Made by a program: the position numbers and the translations under genes. A DNA stretch of 64,000 nt from Actinomycetota bacterium (GTDB taxonomy: Bacteria > Actinomycetota > Thermoleophilia > Gaiellales > Gaiellaceae), in the NCBI GenBank assembly GCA_005884005.1, contig VAWI01000069.1, positions 19,363-83,362 on the forward strand, in the 5' to 3' direction. Position 1 is the stretch's first letter, and each line of letters opens with the position of its first letter. The notes under the pieces are model-generated. The model saw only the letters and a program-made list of their open reading frames with translations, ran no database searches and was not told where the DNA came from. Shown piece by piece: positions 44,994 to 53,545 of this stretch.

Positions 44994-45040
44994 GCCGGTT
45001 CGAAACGGCCGCACGGGCAAAGCCCGATGTCCGCAGCGCG
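44994..45040 (+). repeat. Hairpin repeat element C, divergent copy
   Basis: GCCGGTTCGAAACGGCCGCA then CGGGCAAAGCCCGATGTCCG. The core CGGGCAAAGCCC and GATGTCC are shared with the copy at 56374. Just downstream of the histidine-kinase stop (minus strand). Confidence 0.5.
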
Positions 45041-45042
45041 GC

Positions 45043-46254
45043 CTACTCGGAGCGTTCGCTTTCCGCCGCATACTGCGGCAGGACGACGCGCACGGCCGTG
45101 CCCCCGTTGGCACCGGCCCCGACGGTCATTCGGCCGTTCAGCGTCCGGGCTCGCTCATCGATCGCCTCGAAGCTGCGCCGCCGGCGCTCCCCCGTGCCGT
45201 CGTCGGAGATCTCCGTCGCGATTTCACCGTCGAGCTGCTCGACCCGGATCGAGATCCGAGTCGGCGGCCCGCGGCGGATTGCCTGGCTGACCGCCTCGCG
45301 GATGATCTGGTAGAGGCCGACTTGCGCCTTCTCGGCCAGGTGCCCGGCCGCTTCAAGGTCGAGATCGATCTGGATCTGGTTGGACAGACCGATCTGATCG
45401 GCGTATGCGCGCACTGCGGCGGCGAAGCCCTGGTCGCGCAGGACGACAGGCTCGATGTTGAAGGAGAGGTCGCGCAGCGAGCGGATCGTCTCGCGGTGGC
45501 GGTCGAGCGCCGATGCGAGCACACGCCGGGCATCGTCGAGTCGCTGTGACTCGATCGAGCCGATCGCGGCGTCGAGCATCAGCCCGATCCCGGACATGGA
45601 CTGAACTGGGCCGTCGTGCAGGAAGAGCGCGAGCCGGCGCCGCTCGTCTTGTTCGGCGGTGATCAACTGCTCGGAGAGACGCGCCCGGTCGGCCTCGCGA
45701 ACCTTCGCTTCGTCGAGCAGGCGCGCGTTCTCCGCCGCGCGCGCCGCGAAGTCTGCGAGCACAGTGGCCCGAACGACGTCCCCGCGGTCGAACGGGCGGT
45801 TGCGCGTGAGACGGAGCGATGCGATCTCCTCTCCGTGAACGCGTAGCGGAAAAAGCACCGAGCGCACGGCCGGCGCCGCCCGGGGCTTTTCCCCCGGCGG
45901 GAGTATCTGCGCCCGCGCTCGGAAGATGCGCTCGGCTTCGCGACGCGTCTGTTCGAGAATCTCAGCAGCCTCGCGCGTCTGGGCGATCGTTCCCATCGAC
46001 TCGACGAGCGAGTCGAGAAAGGTGGCCTGAGCGACGAGCTCGCCCTCCGCGACCCGGTGCCGGCGCCGCTCGGCGAACAGCAGCCAGAAGGCAGCCGCAG
46101 CACCGGCGGCCGCAACGGCGCCTGCGAGCCCGATCCAGGCCAGCCAGGCTTTTCCGATCGCGAGCCCGACGATCGCCACGGCTGCGAAGAGAACCCCCGC
46201 CGCGACGGCCAGGGCGACTCTAATCGATAATCGCGTCGCGAAGCGCAATCGCAA
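45043..46254 (-). CDS. Sensor histidine kinase, NarX/DesK type (HisKA_3)
   Basis: 403 residues. Two membrane segments at the N-terminus (VALAVAAGVLFAAVAIVGLAI; LAWIGLAGAVAAAGAAAAFW), a GAF-like region (about 75-185), then the dimerisation/phosphoacceptor helix with the phospho-His in RRRLALFLHDGPVQSMSGIG and an ATPase domain (LYQIIREAVSQAIRRG, ISDDGTG, LNGRMTVGAGANGGTAVRV). The ATPase N-box is slightly degenerate (EAVSQAIRR instead of EALTNAxKH). Paired with the LuxR-type regulator upstream; starts overlap by 35 bases. Confidence 0.9.
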   Translation of the reverse strand: MRLRFATRLSIRVALAVAAGVLFAAVAIVGLAIGKAWLAWIGLAGAVAAAGAAAAFWLLFAERRRHRVAEGELVAQATFLDSLVESMGTIAQTREAAEILEQTRREAERIFRARAQILPPGEKPRAAPAVRSVLFPLRVHGEEIASLRLTRNRPFDRGDVVRATVLADFAARAAENARLLDEAKVREADRARLSEQLITAEQDERRRLALFLHDGPVQSMSGIGLMLDAAIGSIESQRLDDARRVLASALDRHRETIRSLRDLSFNIEPVVLRDQGFAAAVRAYADQIGLSNQIQIDLDLEAAGHLAEKAQVGLYQIIREAVSQAIRRGPPTRISIRVEQLDGEIATEISDDGTGERRRRSFEAIDERARTLNGRMTVGAGANGGTAVRVVLPQYAAESERSE

Positions 46255-46858
46255 CCGCGTGCGTCCGCGTGTCCGCCTCGAGCTTCGTGAGGATGTGCCG
46301 CACGTGGCTCTTGACGGTCTCCTGGCTGATGAAGAGCCGCGCGGCGACGTCCGCGTTGGACATCCCGTCGGCGAGCAGCTGCAGGATCTCCCGCTCGCGG
46401 CCGGTAAGCATCTCGTCGCGCGCGTCGCCGAGGAAAGCCGGCATCAGCGCCGGATCGACGAACCCGTCGCCGGCGACCACCTTGTCGATCGCCTTCAGCA
46501 GCGTCTGGTGCGGCGCCTCCTTGAGAATGTAGCCCTTCGCGCCCGACTCCAGCCCCCGCCCGAGCAGGCTGCGTTCGCTGTAGGCGGTGAAGATGAGCAC
46601 AGCTGTCTCCGGGACCTTCTCGGTCAGGATCTTGGTCGCCTCGAGCCCGTCCATCCCGGGCATGCGAACGTCCATGATCACAACGTCGGGTTTGCGCCGT
46701 TCTGTGAGCGCGACCGCGGTGGCCCCATCAGAGGCCTCGCCCACAACACGAATGTGCGGCGCGCGTGAGAGCGACAGGCGCAGGCCTTCGCGGACGACCT
46801 CGTGGTCGTCCACGATCAAACAGGTGATCTCCTTGCGTCCCTGCCCGTTTTCGACCAC
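46220..46858 (-). CDS. NarL/LuxR-family response regulator
   Basis: 212 residues: receiver (CLIVDDHEVVREGLRLSLSR, phospho-Asp in DVVIMDVRMPGMDGLEA, Lys in GYILKEAPHQT) and C-terminal LuxR HTH (LTGREREILQLLADGMSNAD, VAARLFISQETVKSHVRHIL). Forms the cognate pair with the downstream kinase. A starting ATG near 46858 is plausible; the gap to the radical SAM gene upstream (46895) is 36 bases, so it may share that gene's transcript. Confidence 0.94.
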   Translation of the reverse strand: MVENGQGRKEITCLIVDDHEVVREGLRLSLSRAPHIRVVGEASDGATAVALTERRKPDVVIMDVRMPGMDGLEATKILTEKVPETAVLIFTAYSERSLLGRGLESGAKGYILKEAPHQTLLKAIDKVVAGDGFVDPALMPAFLGDARDEMLTGREREILQLLADGMSNADVAARLFISQETVKSHVRHILTKLEADTRTHAVAIALRDAIID

Positions 46859-46894
46859 GGCCTGCCAGATTGTATGCGGGAAATCGGCGGTCGG

Positions 46895-47797
46895 TTAGAT
46901 CGCGAGCGCTAGCTGCTCGGCGATCACCGGCGGTTCGGGCTCCAATCGGATGTGGCGCCGGTCCCGCACGCCGTGCTCTTTCGCAAGCGCGCCAACCCGT
47001 TCGCGGAGTGGCTTCGTCTGCTCCTTGCCGAGGTAGGCACGCCGCCGGTACAGCCGCTCGTAACGCTCGAGCTCCTCGGGCCAGTCTCGCGCGAGCTGCT
47101 CGAGGAAGTGCTCGCGCGTGCCCGGCCGTAAGAAGAGCAGGTTCGCCCAGATCCCGCAGGCGCCGGCCTCGCGGGCGGCCCGAACGACCTCCGCGAGCTG
47201 CTCGGGACGGTCCGAGATGCCCGGGAGGATCGGAGCCATCCCGACCGAGGCACGGACGCCGGCGTCGACCAACGTCTTGAGTGCCCGCAGCCGCTGACGC
47301 GGATGCGCTGTCGACGGTTCCGTCTTCCGCCAGACGTCCTCGTCCAGGGTGGGGATAGAGAACGTGACCGAAACGTTCGCCCGCCTCGCCGCCTCGGCGA
47401 GGACGTCGACGTCGCGGATGATCAGCGGCCCGCGGGTGATGATGCTGAAAGCGTTGTGCGCGCCGGCGAGCGCTTCGAGGCAGCCGCGTGTCAACCGGTA
47501 GTGCCCCTCTGCAGGCTGGTACGGGTCGGTGGCCGCGCCGATCGCGACGGTCTCGTGCTTCCAGGAGGCGCGCGCGAGCTCGCGGCGCAAGACCTCGACG
47601 ACATTGACCTTGACTCGGATGGAGTGTCCGTAGCGGTCGTCAGACGGCCGGTCGGCTCGGCGCTCGAACGCCCTGACGTAACAGAACGTGCAGCGGTGCA
47701 CGCAGCCCATGTAGGGGTTGAGCGACCAGTCGAACATCATCCCCTTGACGCGGTTGAGGGCGCTCTTGCATGGCTCTTCCCGGTACTCGGCGCGCAC
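46895..47797 (-). CDS. Radical SAM protein, SplB-like (Rv2578c family)
   Basis: 300 residues. AdoMet-radical cluster motif CVHRCTFCYVRAFERR (C-x3-C-x2-C), preceded by KSALNRVKGMMFDWSLNPYM. TIM-barrel elements: TVAIGAATDPYQPAEG, TRGCLEALAG, FSIITRGPLIIRDVDVL, VTFSIPTLDEDVWRKTEPST, ASVGMAPILPGISD. It resembles spore photoproduct lyase-like proteins and the mycobacterial LexA-regulated Rv2578c. The GTG at 47797 is 13 bases from a perfect LexA-type palindrome. Role in DNA repair is inferred. Confidence 0.88.
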   Translation of the reverse strand: MRAEYREEPCKSALNRVKGMMFDWSLNPYMGCVHRCTFCYVRAFERRADRPSDDRYGHSIRVKVNVVEVLRRELARASWKHETVAIGAATDPYQPAEGHYRLTRGCLEALAGAHNAFSIITRGPLIIRDVDVLAEAARRANVSVTFSIPTLDEDVWRKTEPSTAHPRQRLRALKTLVDAGVRASVGMAPILPGISDRPEQLAEVVRAAREAGACGIWANLLFLRPGTREHFLEQLARDWPEELERYERLYRRRAYLGKEQTKPLRERVGALAKEHGVRDRRHIRLEPEPPVIAEQLALAI

Positions 47798-47810
47798 GGT
47801 CGAAAGTATA

Positions 47811-47824
47811 CGAACACGTGTTCG
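47811..47824. promoter_or_regulatory. LexA (SOS) box
   Basis: CGAACACGTGTTCG, a perfect 14-base palindrome fitting the Gram-positive/actinobacterial LexA consensus GAAC-N4-GTTC. It lies 13 bases upstream of the radical SAM start and 86 bases upstream of the CNNM gene, so it may control either, most likely the radical SAM gene. Confidence 0.75.
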
Positions 47825-47909
47825 GTTATGCCAGCAGAACCCATCGCTACACTCCGGCGAAGACCTTGGACGACGACCCCCTAAGTCCCACGCCGGCGGC
47901 GGCCGGAAC

Positions 47910-49232
47910 GTGACCCTTTTCCTAGAGCTCCTTGGCGTTGCGGCGCTGATCCTGCTGAACGCGTTCTTCGTTGCGGGCGAATACGCGCTCGTGACCGCGC
48001 GGCGGACGAAGATCCAGGAGTTGGCCGAGGAGGGCAACAGGCGTGCCCGCGCCGTCCAGAAAATCGTCGCTGACCCACCGCGGTTCATCGCCGCGATGCA
48101 GCTCGGAGTCACGCTCACGAGCCTCGGTATCGGTGCTCTCGGCGAACAGGCGCTCGCGCGTGCACTCGACCCGGTGCTGGCGACCGTGCTCGCCGTCGTG
48201 ATCGCGTTCCTGATCATCACCTATCTCCACGTGGTCATCGGGGAGCTCGTGCCCAAGGCCGTTGCGCTGCGCTACTCGGAGCGGATTGCGCTCGGGGTCT
48301 CGGCGGCGGTGCGCGGGTTCTTTGTGCTCGCTTACCCGCTGATCTGGATTCTCCAGAGCTCGTCCGAGCTGATCCTGCGCGCGCTCGGGCTCGAGTCGCC
48401 TGGCGAAGAGCGCGAGGCACTCTCGGAAGCCGAGCTCCGGATGCTGCTTGGGCGCGCGACCGAGTACGGCGAGATCGAGCGGGAGGAGCAGGAGATGCTC
48501 TACAAGGTTTTCGACTTCGCCGACAAGGAGGTCGCGGACGTGATGGTCCCGCGCCCGGAGGTTGTGGCGCTCTCGATCGACCTGCCGCCCGAGGAATGCC
48601 TCGCCGCGGTGATCGAATCCCCCTACACGCGCTACCCGGTCTATCGCCAGACGCTCGACGACATCGTCGGTATCATCCATGTTCGCGACCTCTTCTCCGC
48701 GCTCAACGACCAGGGTTTCGCGAACGTGCGGATCGAGGAGCTGCTGCGGGATGCCTACATCGTCCCCGAGACCAAGGACCTCGCTGCCTTGCTCGCGGAC
48801 TTTCGCCGCACCAACTTCCATATGGCCGTCGTTGTGGACGAGTACGGGACAATGGCCGGAATCGTGACGCTCGAGGACCTGCTCGAGGAGATCGTCGGCG
48901 AGATCGAGGACGAGTTCGACCTTCCCGACGAATCGGTTGAGCATGTGGATGACAAGACGATCCGCATCGACGGCACATACCCCATCGACGACTTCAACGA
49001 GAAATTCCAGGTCGAGTTGCCGATCGAGGACTACCACACGGTCGCGGGCTTCGTCTTCGGCCTGCTCGGGCGCGCCGCCGCTGCAGGCGATGAGGTCGAA
49101 TACAACGGCCTCCGTTTCAAGGTGATCGAGGTGGAGGGCTCGCGAATCGAGAAGCTCGAGGTGCAGTTCGTCGAGCCGCCTCCACGTGAGCAGGACGAGC
49201 CGCACGAAGAGCGCGCCGCGGCTGAAGGCTGA
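47910..49232 (+). CDS. CNNM/CorC-type transporter-like protein with CBS domains (hemolysin C family)
   Basis: 440 residues: DUF21/CNNM membrane domain (about 1-190) with [40 protein letters not shown] and [20 protein letters not shown]; two CBS domains ([40 protein letters not shown]); and a C-terminal transporter-associated CorC_HlyC domain ([20 protein letters not shown]). Family members are implicated in Mg2+/Co2+ transport. GTG start at 47910; longer frames read across the LexA-box region. Confidence 0.93.
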   Translation: MTLFLELLGVAALILLNAFFVAGEYALVTARRTKIQELAEEGNRRARAVQKIVADPPRFIAAMQLGVTLTSLGIGALGEQALARALDPVLATVLAVVIAFLIITYLHVVIGELVPKAVALRYSERIALGVSAAVRGFFVLAYPLIWILQSSSELILRALGLESPGEEREALSEAELRMLLGRATEYGEIEREEQEMLYKVFDFADKEVADVMVPRPEVVALSIDLPPEECLAAVIESPYTRYPVYRQTLDDIVGIIHVRDLFSALNDQGFANVRIEELLRDAYIVPETKDLAALLADFRRTNFHMAVVVDEYGTMAGIVTLEDLLEEIVGEIEDEFDLPDESVEHVDDKTIRIDGTYPIDDFNEKFQVELPIEDYHTVAGFVFGLLGRAAAAGDEVEYNGLRFKVIEVEGSRIEKLEVQFVEPPPREQDEPHEERAAAEG

Positions 49233-49329
49233 CGCGATTAAGCCGTCGTTAAGCGGCTATCAAGAGCGCGACGCAGACGCGTATGCTCGCGACGGAAACC
49301 GTCCCGCCTCCTCACCTGCAAGGAGCCAC

Positions 49330-49692
49330 ATGCTGAGATTGAAGCTTTCGACCGGAATCGTGCTCGCGGCTCTCATCGCCGTGCTGGGAGTGACCTCGAT
49401 TGCCCTGGCGCGCACGCAAACAGCCGCGGCGAAGATCGTGACCGTCAAGGCGACCGAGTTCCATTTCGCGCTCTCGACGCGCACCGCGCGCCACGGGCTC
49501 TTCATCTTCAAGGTCACGAACAGAGGCCATGTCAAGCACGACTTCAAGATCGCCGGCAAGAAGACGCCGCTGATCGCGCCCGGCAAGTCGGCGACGCTCA
49601 GGGTCACCCTGACAAAGGGCCCCCACAAGTACATCTGCACGGTTATCGGCCATGCCGCCGCCGGCATGAAGGGGACGTTCAGGGCAACGTAA
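49330..49692 (+). CDS. Secreted cupredoxin-like copper protein
   Basis: 120 residues with a signal peptide (LSTGIVLAALIAVLGVTSIALA) and a blue-copper fold: VKATEFHFALSTRTARHG, VTNRGHVKHDFKIAG with ligand His, and YICTVIGHAAAGMKG providing Cys, His and Met. All four type-1 copper ligands can be identified. ATG has AAGGAGCCAC upstream. Convergent with the mec gene, ends overlapping by 14 bases. Confidence 0.9.
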   Translation: MLRLKLSTGIVLAALIAVLGVTSIALARTQTAAAKIVTVKATEFHFALSTRTARHGLFIFKVTNRGHVKHDFKIAGKKTPLIAPGKSATLRVTLTKGPHKYICTVIGHAAAGMKGTFRAT

Positions 49693-50056
49693 GCAGCTCG
49701 AGCTCCGAGATGCGGCCGCCTTCGATCGTGAAGGCGGCCAACTCTCCGGTTCCGAGCGAGAGGATCAGATACGGCTGGCCTTCCCAGAGGCCGATGTTCT
49801 CGACATCGGTGCGGGAGGGCCTCGCCGGGGCCGAGACATGGGAGTGGAAGACGGCCAGCTCGAAGCCGTCGTCTTCGAGGAACCAGATCTGCGGATCGAC
49901 CTCGAGCTCGAAGCGGTAGGGCGACGCCGTCCGGTTTCGGCCCGCTTCGTAGCGCTCGGCCTCGCCGTCACGGAGGACGACGACACCACAGGCCTCGTTC
50001 GGCGCTTCGGCTCGCGCGTGCTCCTCGAGCGCCACGCGCACCTCGGCGCCGATCAC
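49679..50056 (-). CDS. mec: JAMM/MPN+ metalloprotease Mec (CysO-cysteine peptidase)
   Basis: Releases cysteine from the CysO-cysteine adduct in the CysO pathway. 125 residues from a GTG that overlaps the cysM stop (GTGA). JAMM residues complete: catalytic Glu in APNEACGVVVL, and FHSHVSAPARPSRTDVEN giving H-x-H-x(n)-P-S-x-x-D. Last gene of the moeB-cysO-cysM-mec operon. It could additionally remove residues after the CysO Gly-Gly, as JAMM proteases such as QbsD do for their carriers. Confidence 0.92.
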   Translation of the reverse strand: MIGAEVRVALEEHARAEAPNEACGVVVLRDGEAERYEAGRNRTASPYRFELEVDPQIWFLEDDGFELAVFHSHVSAPARPSRTDVENIGLWEGQPYLILSLGTGELAAFTIEGGRISELELLTLP

Positions 50057-51003
50057 CACCAGAGATCGGCCTCCATCTCGGCCTCGACGTCGTCCGCGTC
50101 CCAGAAGGAAGCCGAGAGATACTTCCACCCGGCGTCGGCGAGGATCGCGACGACGACGCCTTCGTCGAGCTCGCCGGCGAGCGTCCGGGCGACGTGCACG
50201 ACCGCACCGGCGGAGACGCCCGCGAAGACGCCCTCCTCGTCGAGCAGGGCGCGCACGTTTGCGACGGCCTCGGCGTTCGAGACCAGCAGCTTTCGGTCGA
50301 GCTTCGAGACGTCGAGAATCGGCGGCACGTAGCCGTCCTCCAACGAGCGTAGGCCCATGACAGGGTCTCCCGGCAGCGGCTCGGCAGCCGCGACAACGAC
50401 CTCGGGGAAGCGCTCGCGCAGCCGCTCGCCAGCGCCCATCAGCGTTCCGCCGGTGCCGAGCCCGGCGACAAGCACGTCAACGTGGTCGAGCGCCTCGGCG
50501 ATCTCGGTGCCGGTGCCCTGGTAGTGGGCCCGAGGGTTGGCCGGATTGCCGTACTGGAACGGCATGAAGTAGCGCGGCTCCTTCGCCGCCAGTTCTTGCG
50601 CGAGGCGGACGGCGCCGTTCGAGCCTTCGGAACCCGGCGACTCGACGATCTTGGCGCCGTAGAGCCCGAGCAGCCGACGGCGCTCCTCGGTCACGTTCTC
50701 GGGCATCACGCAGGTGAGCGTGTAGCCCTTGAGCTTTGCGACGAGGGCGAGCGCGATCCCCGTGTTGCCGCTCGTCGGCTCGAGCAGCTCGCGACCGGGC
50801 TCGAGCTCGCCCAGCGCCTCTGCGTCCTCGACCATCGCAAGTGCGACCCGATCCTTGATCGAGCCGGTCGGATTCTGGCCCTCCAGCTTCGCATAGAGCT
50901 TGACCCGGGGCTTAAGTGAAAGTCTTGGGAGCTCGACGAGCGGGGTGCCTCCGATCAGGTCGAGCAGGCTTCGGGCTGTTTTCAGGGACAGTCCCTCAAA
51001 CAC
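50053..51003 (-). CDS. cysM: Cysteine synthase CysM (CysO-dependent)
   Basis: PLP enzyme that condenses O-phosphoserine with CysO-thiocarboxylate. 316 residues: SLLDLIGGTPLVELPRLSL, PLP lysine in EGQNPTGSIKDRVALAM, ELLEPTSGNTGIALA, VAGLGTGGTLMGAGERLRE, GVSAGAVVHVA. The GTG start at 51003 lies inside the loop of a 33-base palindrome and overlaps the cysO stop by 8 bases; the first residues (MFEGLSLK) are palindrome-encoded. No other start is available before the conserved sequence. Confidence 0.94.
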   Translation of the reverse strand: MFEGLSLKTARSLLDLIGGTPLVELPRLSLKPRVKLYAKLEGQNPTGSIKDRVALAMVEDAEALGELEPGRELLEPTSGNTGIALALVAKLKGYTLTCVMPENVTEERRRLLGLYGAKIVESPGSEGSNGAVRLAQELAAKEPRYFMPFQYGNPANPRAHYQGTGTEIAEALDHVDVLVAGLGTGGTLMGAGERLRERFPEVVVAAAEPLPGDPVMGLRSLEDGYVPPILDVSKLDRKLLVSNAEAVANVRALLDEEGVFAGVSAGAVVHVARTLAGELDEGVVVAILADAGWKYLSASFWDADDVEAEMEADLWW

Positions 51004-51017
51004 CGAGGGACTGTCCC
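50985..51017. repeat. GGGACAGTCCCTC palindrome at the cysO/cysM junction
   Basis: GGGACAGTCCCTC, 7-base loop AAACACC, GAGGGACTGTCCC: a perfect 13-base-pair inverted repeat. It encodes the last residues of CysO (after Gly-Gly), its stop codon, and the start and first residues of CysM. Related to palindromes at 63035 and, more distantly, 44000. Confidence 0.85.
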
Positions 51018-51259
51018 CCGGCCATTGCCGGTAACAGGATGACCGTGTCGCTCTCGGCAACCGTAGTCTCGTAACCGTCACGTGTCCGGATGTCTTCGCC
51101 CCCGACGTAGACGTTCGCGTACTCGAGCTGGCCTTGCAGGCCGGGAAAGCGGGCGGTCAGGTCGTCGAGCAGGTCTCGCACCGTTTCGCCTTCGACGATG
51201 ACCTCGCGCTCCCCGGCGGTCTCGCTGCGCAAAGTAGGCGGAATCCGCACCACGCTCAT
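50996..51259 (-). CDS. cysO: Sulfur carrier protein CysO (MoaD/ThiS-like) with C-terminal extension
   Basis: Ubiquitin-fold carrier, 87 residues, whose C-terminal glycine is adenylated and thiocarboxylated by the MoeB-like protein. Begins MSVVRIPPTLRSETAGE; core LEYANVYVGGEDIRTRDG, SDTVILLPAMAGG. The functional protein should stop at Gly-Gly, but here five residues QSLGV follow, encoded by the palindrome. The extension must be removed before activation unless sequence or annotation is wrong. ATG overlaps the moeB stop (ATGA). Confidence 0.92.
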   Translation of the reverse strand: MSVVRIPPTLRSETAGEREVIVEGETVRDLLDDLTARFPGLQGQLEYANVYVGGEDIRTRDGYETTVAESDTVILLPAMAGGQSLGV

Positions 51260-52428
51260 GCGCGTACCGGGCTGCAGAACTCGACGTAGTCGATGTACTC
51301 GGTGATCGTCGGGTTCTCCCCGCAGACGGGGCAGTCGGGGTCTCGGCGGAGCGCAACCTCGGTGAAGGTCGTCGTCAGCGCGTCAAAGAGGAGCAGCCGG
51401 CCAATCAGTGGCTCCCCGATCCCGAGCGCGAGCTTGATCGCCTCGCTCGCCTGCAGGGAGCCGATCACGCCCGGCAGCACGCCGAGCACGCCGCCCTCCG
51501 CGCAGCTCGGCGCCAGCTCTGGCGGCGGGGGCTGCGGGAACAGGCAGCGATAGCAAGGACCTTCATGTGGTTTGAACACGGTCGCCTGGCCCTCGAAACG
51601 GAAGATCGACCCGTGCACGAGCGGAAGGTCGTGCCAGACCGCTGCGTCGTTGACGAGGTAGCGGGTCGGGAAGTTGTCGGCGCCGTCGACGATCACGTCC
51701 CAGCCGTCGGCGAGGATCCGCTCGATGTTCTCCGAGGTCAGTTGCTCCTTGTAGCCTCTGACCTCGACGTCGGGGTTGAGCTCCCGAATCGTGCGCGCAG
51801 CCGACTCGACCTTCGGCTCGCCGAGCGAGGCGGTCGAATGCAGGATCTGCCGCTGGAGATTTGTCTCGTCGACGACATCGGCGTCGATGATCCCCAGCGT
51901 CCCGACACCCGCCGCGGCGAGGTAGAGCGCGGCGGGGGAACCGAGGCCGCCCGCGCCGATCAAGAGGACCCGGGACTGGAGCAGCTTCACCTGGCCCTCT
52001 TCGCCGACCTCAGGGATCAGCAGATGCCGGCTGTAGCGGGTGCGCTGCTCGGGGCCGAGTGCGCCGGTCGGGACCTCGAGCGGGTAGCCGTGGCGCTTCC
52101 AGTCGTTGATTCCCCCGGCGAGCGAGACAACGTTCTCGTAGCCGAGCTCCTCGAGCGTCCGCGCGGCGAAGGTCGAGCGGTTGCCGGACGCGCAATAGGC
52201 GACGATCGCCTTGGTGCGGTCGGGAACGGTCTGCTCGATCCGGGACTCGAGCCAGCCGCGGGGAACGTGGACGGCGGCGGGGATATGGCCCTCGTCCCAC
52301 TCCTCGCGCTCTCGGACGTCGAGGAAGACCGGCGGATCGGTCTCGCCGTGAAGCTTGTGACCACGTTCGACGTCGATCTCGTCGATCTGCTCTCTGGTCC
52401 CCTGGAGAAATTCGCGGTACGAGCTCAT
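51256..52428 (-). CDS. Rhodanese-MoeB/ThiF fusion (MoeZ-like CysO activator)
   Basis: Adenylates and sulfurates CysO. 390 residues: N-terminal rhodanese domain (VFLDVREREEWDEGHIPAAV; active Cys in VAYCASGNRSTFAARTL), then an E1-like domain with ATP site VLLIGAGGLGSPAALYLAAA, DADVVDETNLQRQILH, DGADNFPTRYLVND, zinc pairs CYRC and CPVC, and CAEGGVLGVLPGVIG. The domain order is rhodanese first, opposite to mycobacterial MoeZ and human MOCS3. First gene of the operon; starts share a short AT-rich gap with the divergent TPR gene. Confidence 0.93.
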   Translation of the reverse strand: MSSYREFLQGTREQIDEIDVERGHKLHGETDPPVFLDVREREEWDEGHIPAAVHVPRGWLESRIEQTVPDRTKAIVAYCASGNRSTFAARTLEELGYENVVSLAGGINDWKRHGYPLEVPTGALGPEQRTRYSRHLLIPEVGEEGQVKLLQSRVLLIGAGGLGSPAALYLAAAGVGTLGIIDADVVDETNLQRQILHSTASLGEPKVESAARTIRELNPDVEVRGYKEQLTSENIERILADGWDVIVDGADNFPTRYLVNDAAVWHDLPLVHGSIFRFEGQATVFKPHEGPCYRCLFPQPPPPELAPSCAEGGVLGVLPGVIGSLQASEAIKLALGIGEPLIGRLLLFDALTTTFTEVALRRDPDCPVCGENPTITEYIDYVEFCSPVRA

Positions 52429-52472
52429 TGCTTTCCAATTTATAGCGAGCGGCGTGGGGCTATCGTCGGAGT

Positions 52473-53447
52473 GTGAGCCCCCGCGCCCGGACCTATCTGG
52501 TTGTCGCGCTGGCCGCTGTCGGCGCTGCGGCGCTCGTCGTCGGCACGGTCGCGTTCACGCGCACGAGCACCGGCGGGGCGTCGGCACAGGCGAAAACCAC
52601 TGCGACCGGTCGCGGTCGGGCGCCGGCGCTCGTGCTCGACCTCGGCGTCCGAACCGACCCTGAAGCGGTCGCGCTGCGGCGTGCCAACCGGCTTTACGTC
52701 GCCGGCAAGCGAGCCGCGGCCGCTCGGATCTTCGTGCACTACCGCTCGCTTCCGGCGCACGTCGGCGCGGCGGTCGCGGCCTGGCCTACAGGCACGGTCA
52801 CTCGGCTGGAACGGCTCGCAAACCGCCACCCGGCGAGCGCCCTCGTCCTCCTCCATCTCGGTCTGGCGCGCATCGCCGACGGCAAGACATCGGCCGCTCG
52901 AGCCGCCTGGCGGCAGGCGCTGGCGCGCGATCCGAATAGCCAGCCGGCCGTGCAGGCCGAGAGCTTGCTCTACCCGGCCTTCGCACCGGGACGGCCGCCG
53001 TTCGTGCCCAGCTTCGCCGTGCCGGCCTCGGTCGCGCGCCGTTCGCCGCCGCGGCAGCTGGCTGCGCTGGCACGCGGGGCCGGAGGGGGGGTCAGGGGGA
53101 AGCTTCTCTACGGGTCCGCCCTCCAGCGTCTCGGGCGGTCGGTCTCCGCCGAGCGGGAGTTCGCCGCAGCGGCGAGGGTTGCTCCCGACAACGCCGAAGC
53201 CCAGACCGCAGCAGCCGTCGGCCTTTTCTCGAAGGCAAATCCGGCCCTTGCCTTCTCGCGGCTCGGCCCCCTGGCGCCTCGCTTTCCGCGCTCGCAAAGC
53301 GTTCGCTTCCATCTCGGCGAGCTTCTACTCTGGATCGGGCAGTTGAAAAGGGCCCGCCAGGAGCTCCAACTCGCGTCTGCGGTAAGCCACAAAACCGTCT
53401 TGGGCAGTACCGCCCGCCAGTTCCTCACGCAGCTGTCGTCCAAGTAG
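52473..53447 (+). CDS. Membrane-anchored TPR-like protein
   Basis: 324 residues: N-terminal membrane segment (TYLVVALAAVGAAALVVGTV), a Thr/Ala linker, and several TPR-like helix pairs facing outside (AVALRRANRLYVAGKRAAAA, LVLLHLGLARIADGKTSAAR, LLYGSALQRLGRSVSAEREF, VRFHLGELLLWIGQLKRARQ). No enzymatic motif. GTG start 44 bases from the divergent MoeZ-like gene. Sits upstream of the sigma factor but separated from it by 410 bases of repeat-rich DNA. Confidence 0.75.
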   Translation: MSPRARTYLVVALAAVGAAALVVGTVAFTRTSTGGASAQAKTTATGRGRAPALVLDLGVRTDPEAVALRRANRLYVAGKRAAAARIFVHYRSLPAHVGAAVAAWPTGTVTRLERLANRHPASALVLLHLGLARIADGKTSAARAAWRQALARDPNSQPAVQAESLLYPAFAPGRPPFVPSFAVPASVARRSPPRQLAALARGAGGGVRGKLLYGSALQRLGRSVSAEREFAAAARVAPDNAEAQTAAAVGLFSKANPALAFSRLGPLAPRFPRSQSVRFHLGELLLWIGQLKRARQELQLASAVSHKTVLGSTARQFLTQLSSK

Positions 53448-53545
53448 CTACCACTGCGACACTCAGCCACCGGATTGGGTCACGGTCGGGACGGTTACTC
53501 GGGCGATAACCCGCTCTCCCAGTTCCCCTCCCCCACAAGGCGCTC

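Noticed and set aside
45043..46254. Possible pseudogene because the kinase N-box is degenerate
   Set aside because: Frame is intact, phospho-His and G-box are present and it overlaps its regulator gene; only noted as a variant.
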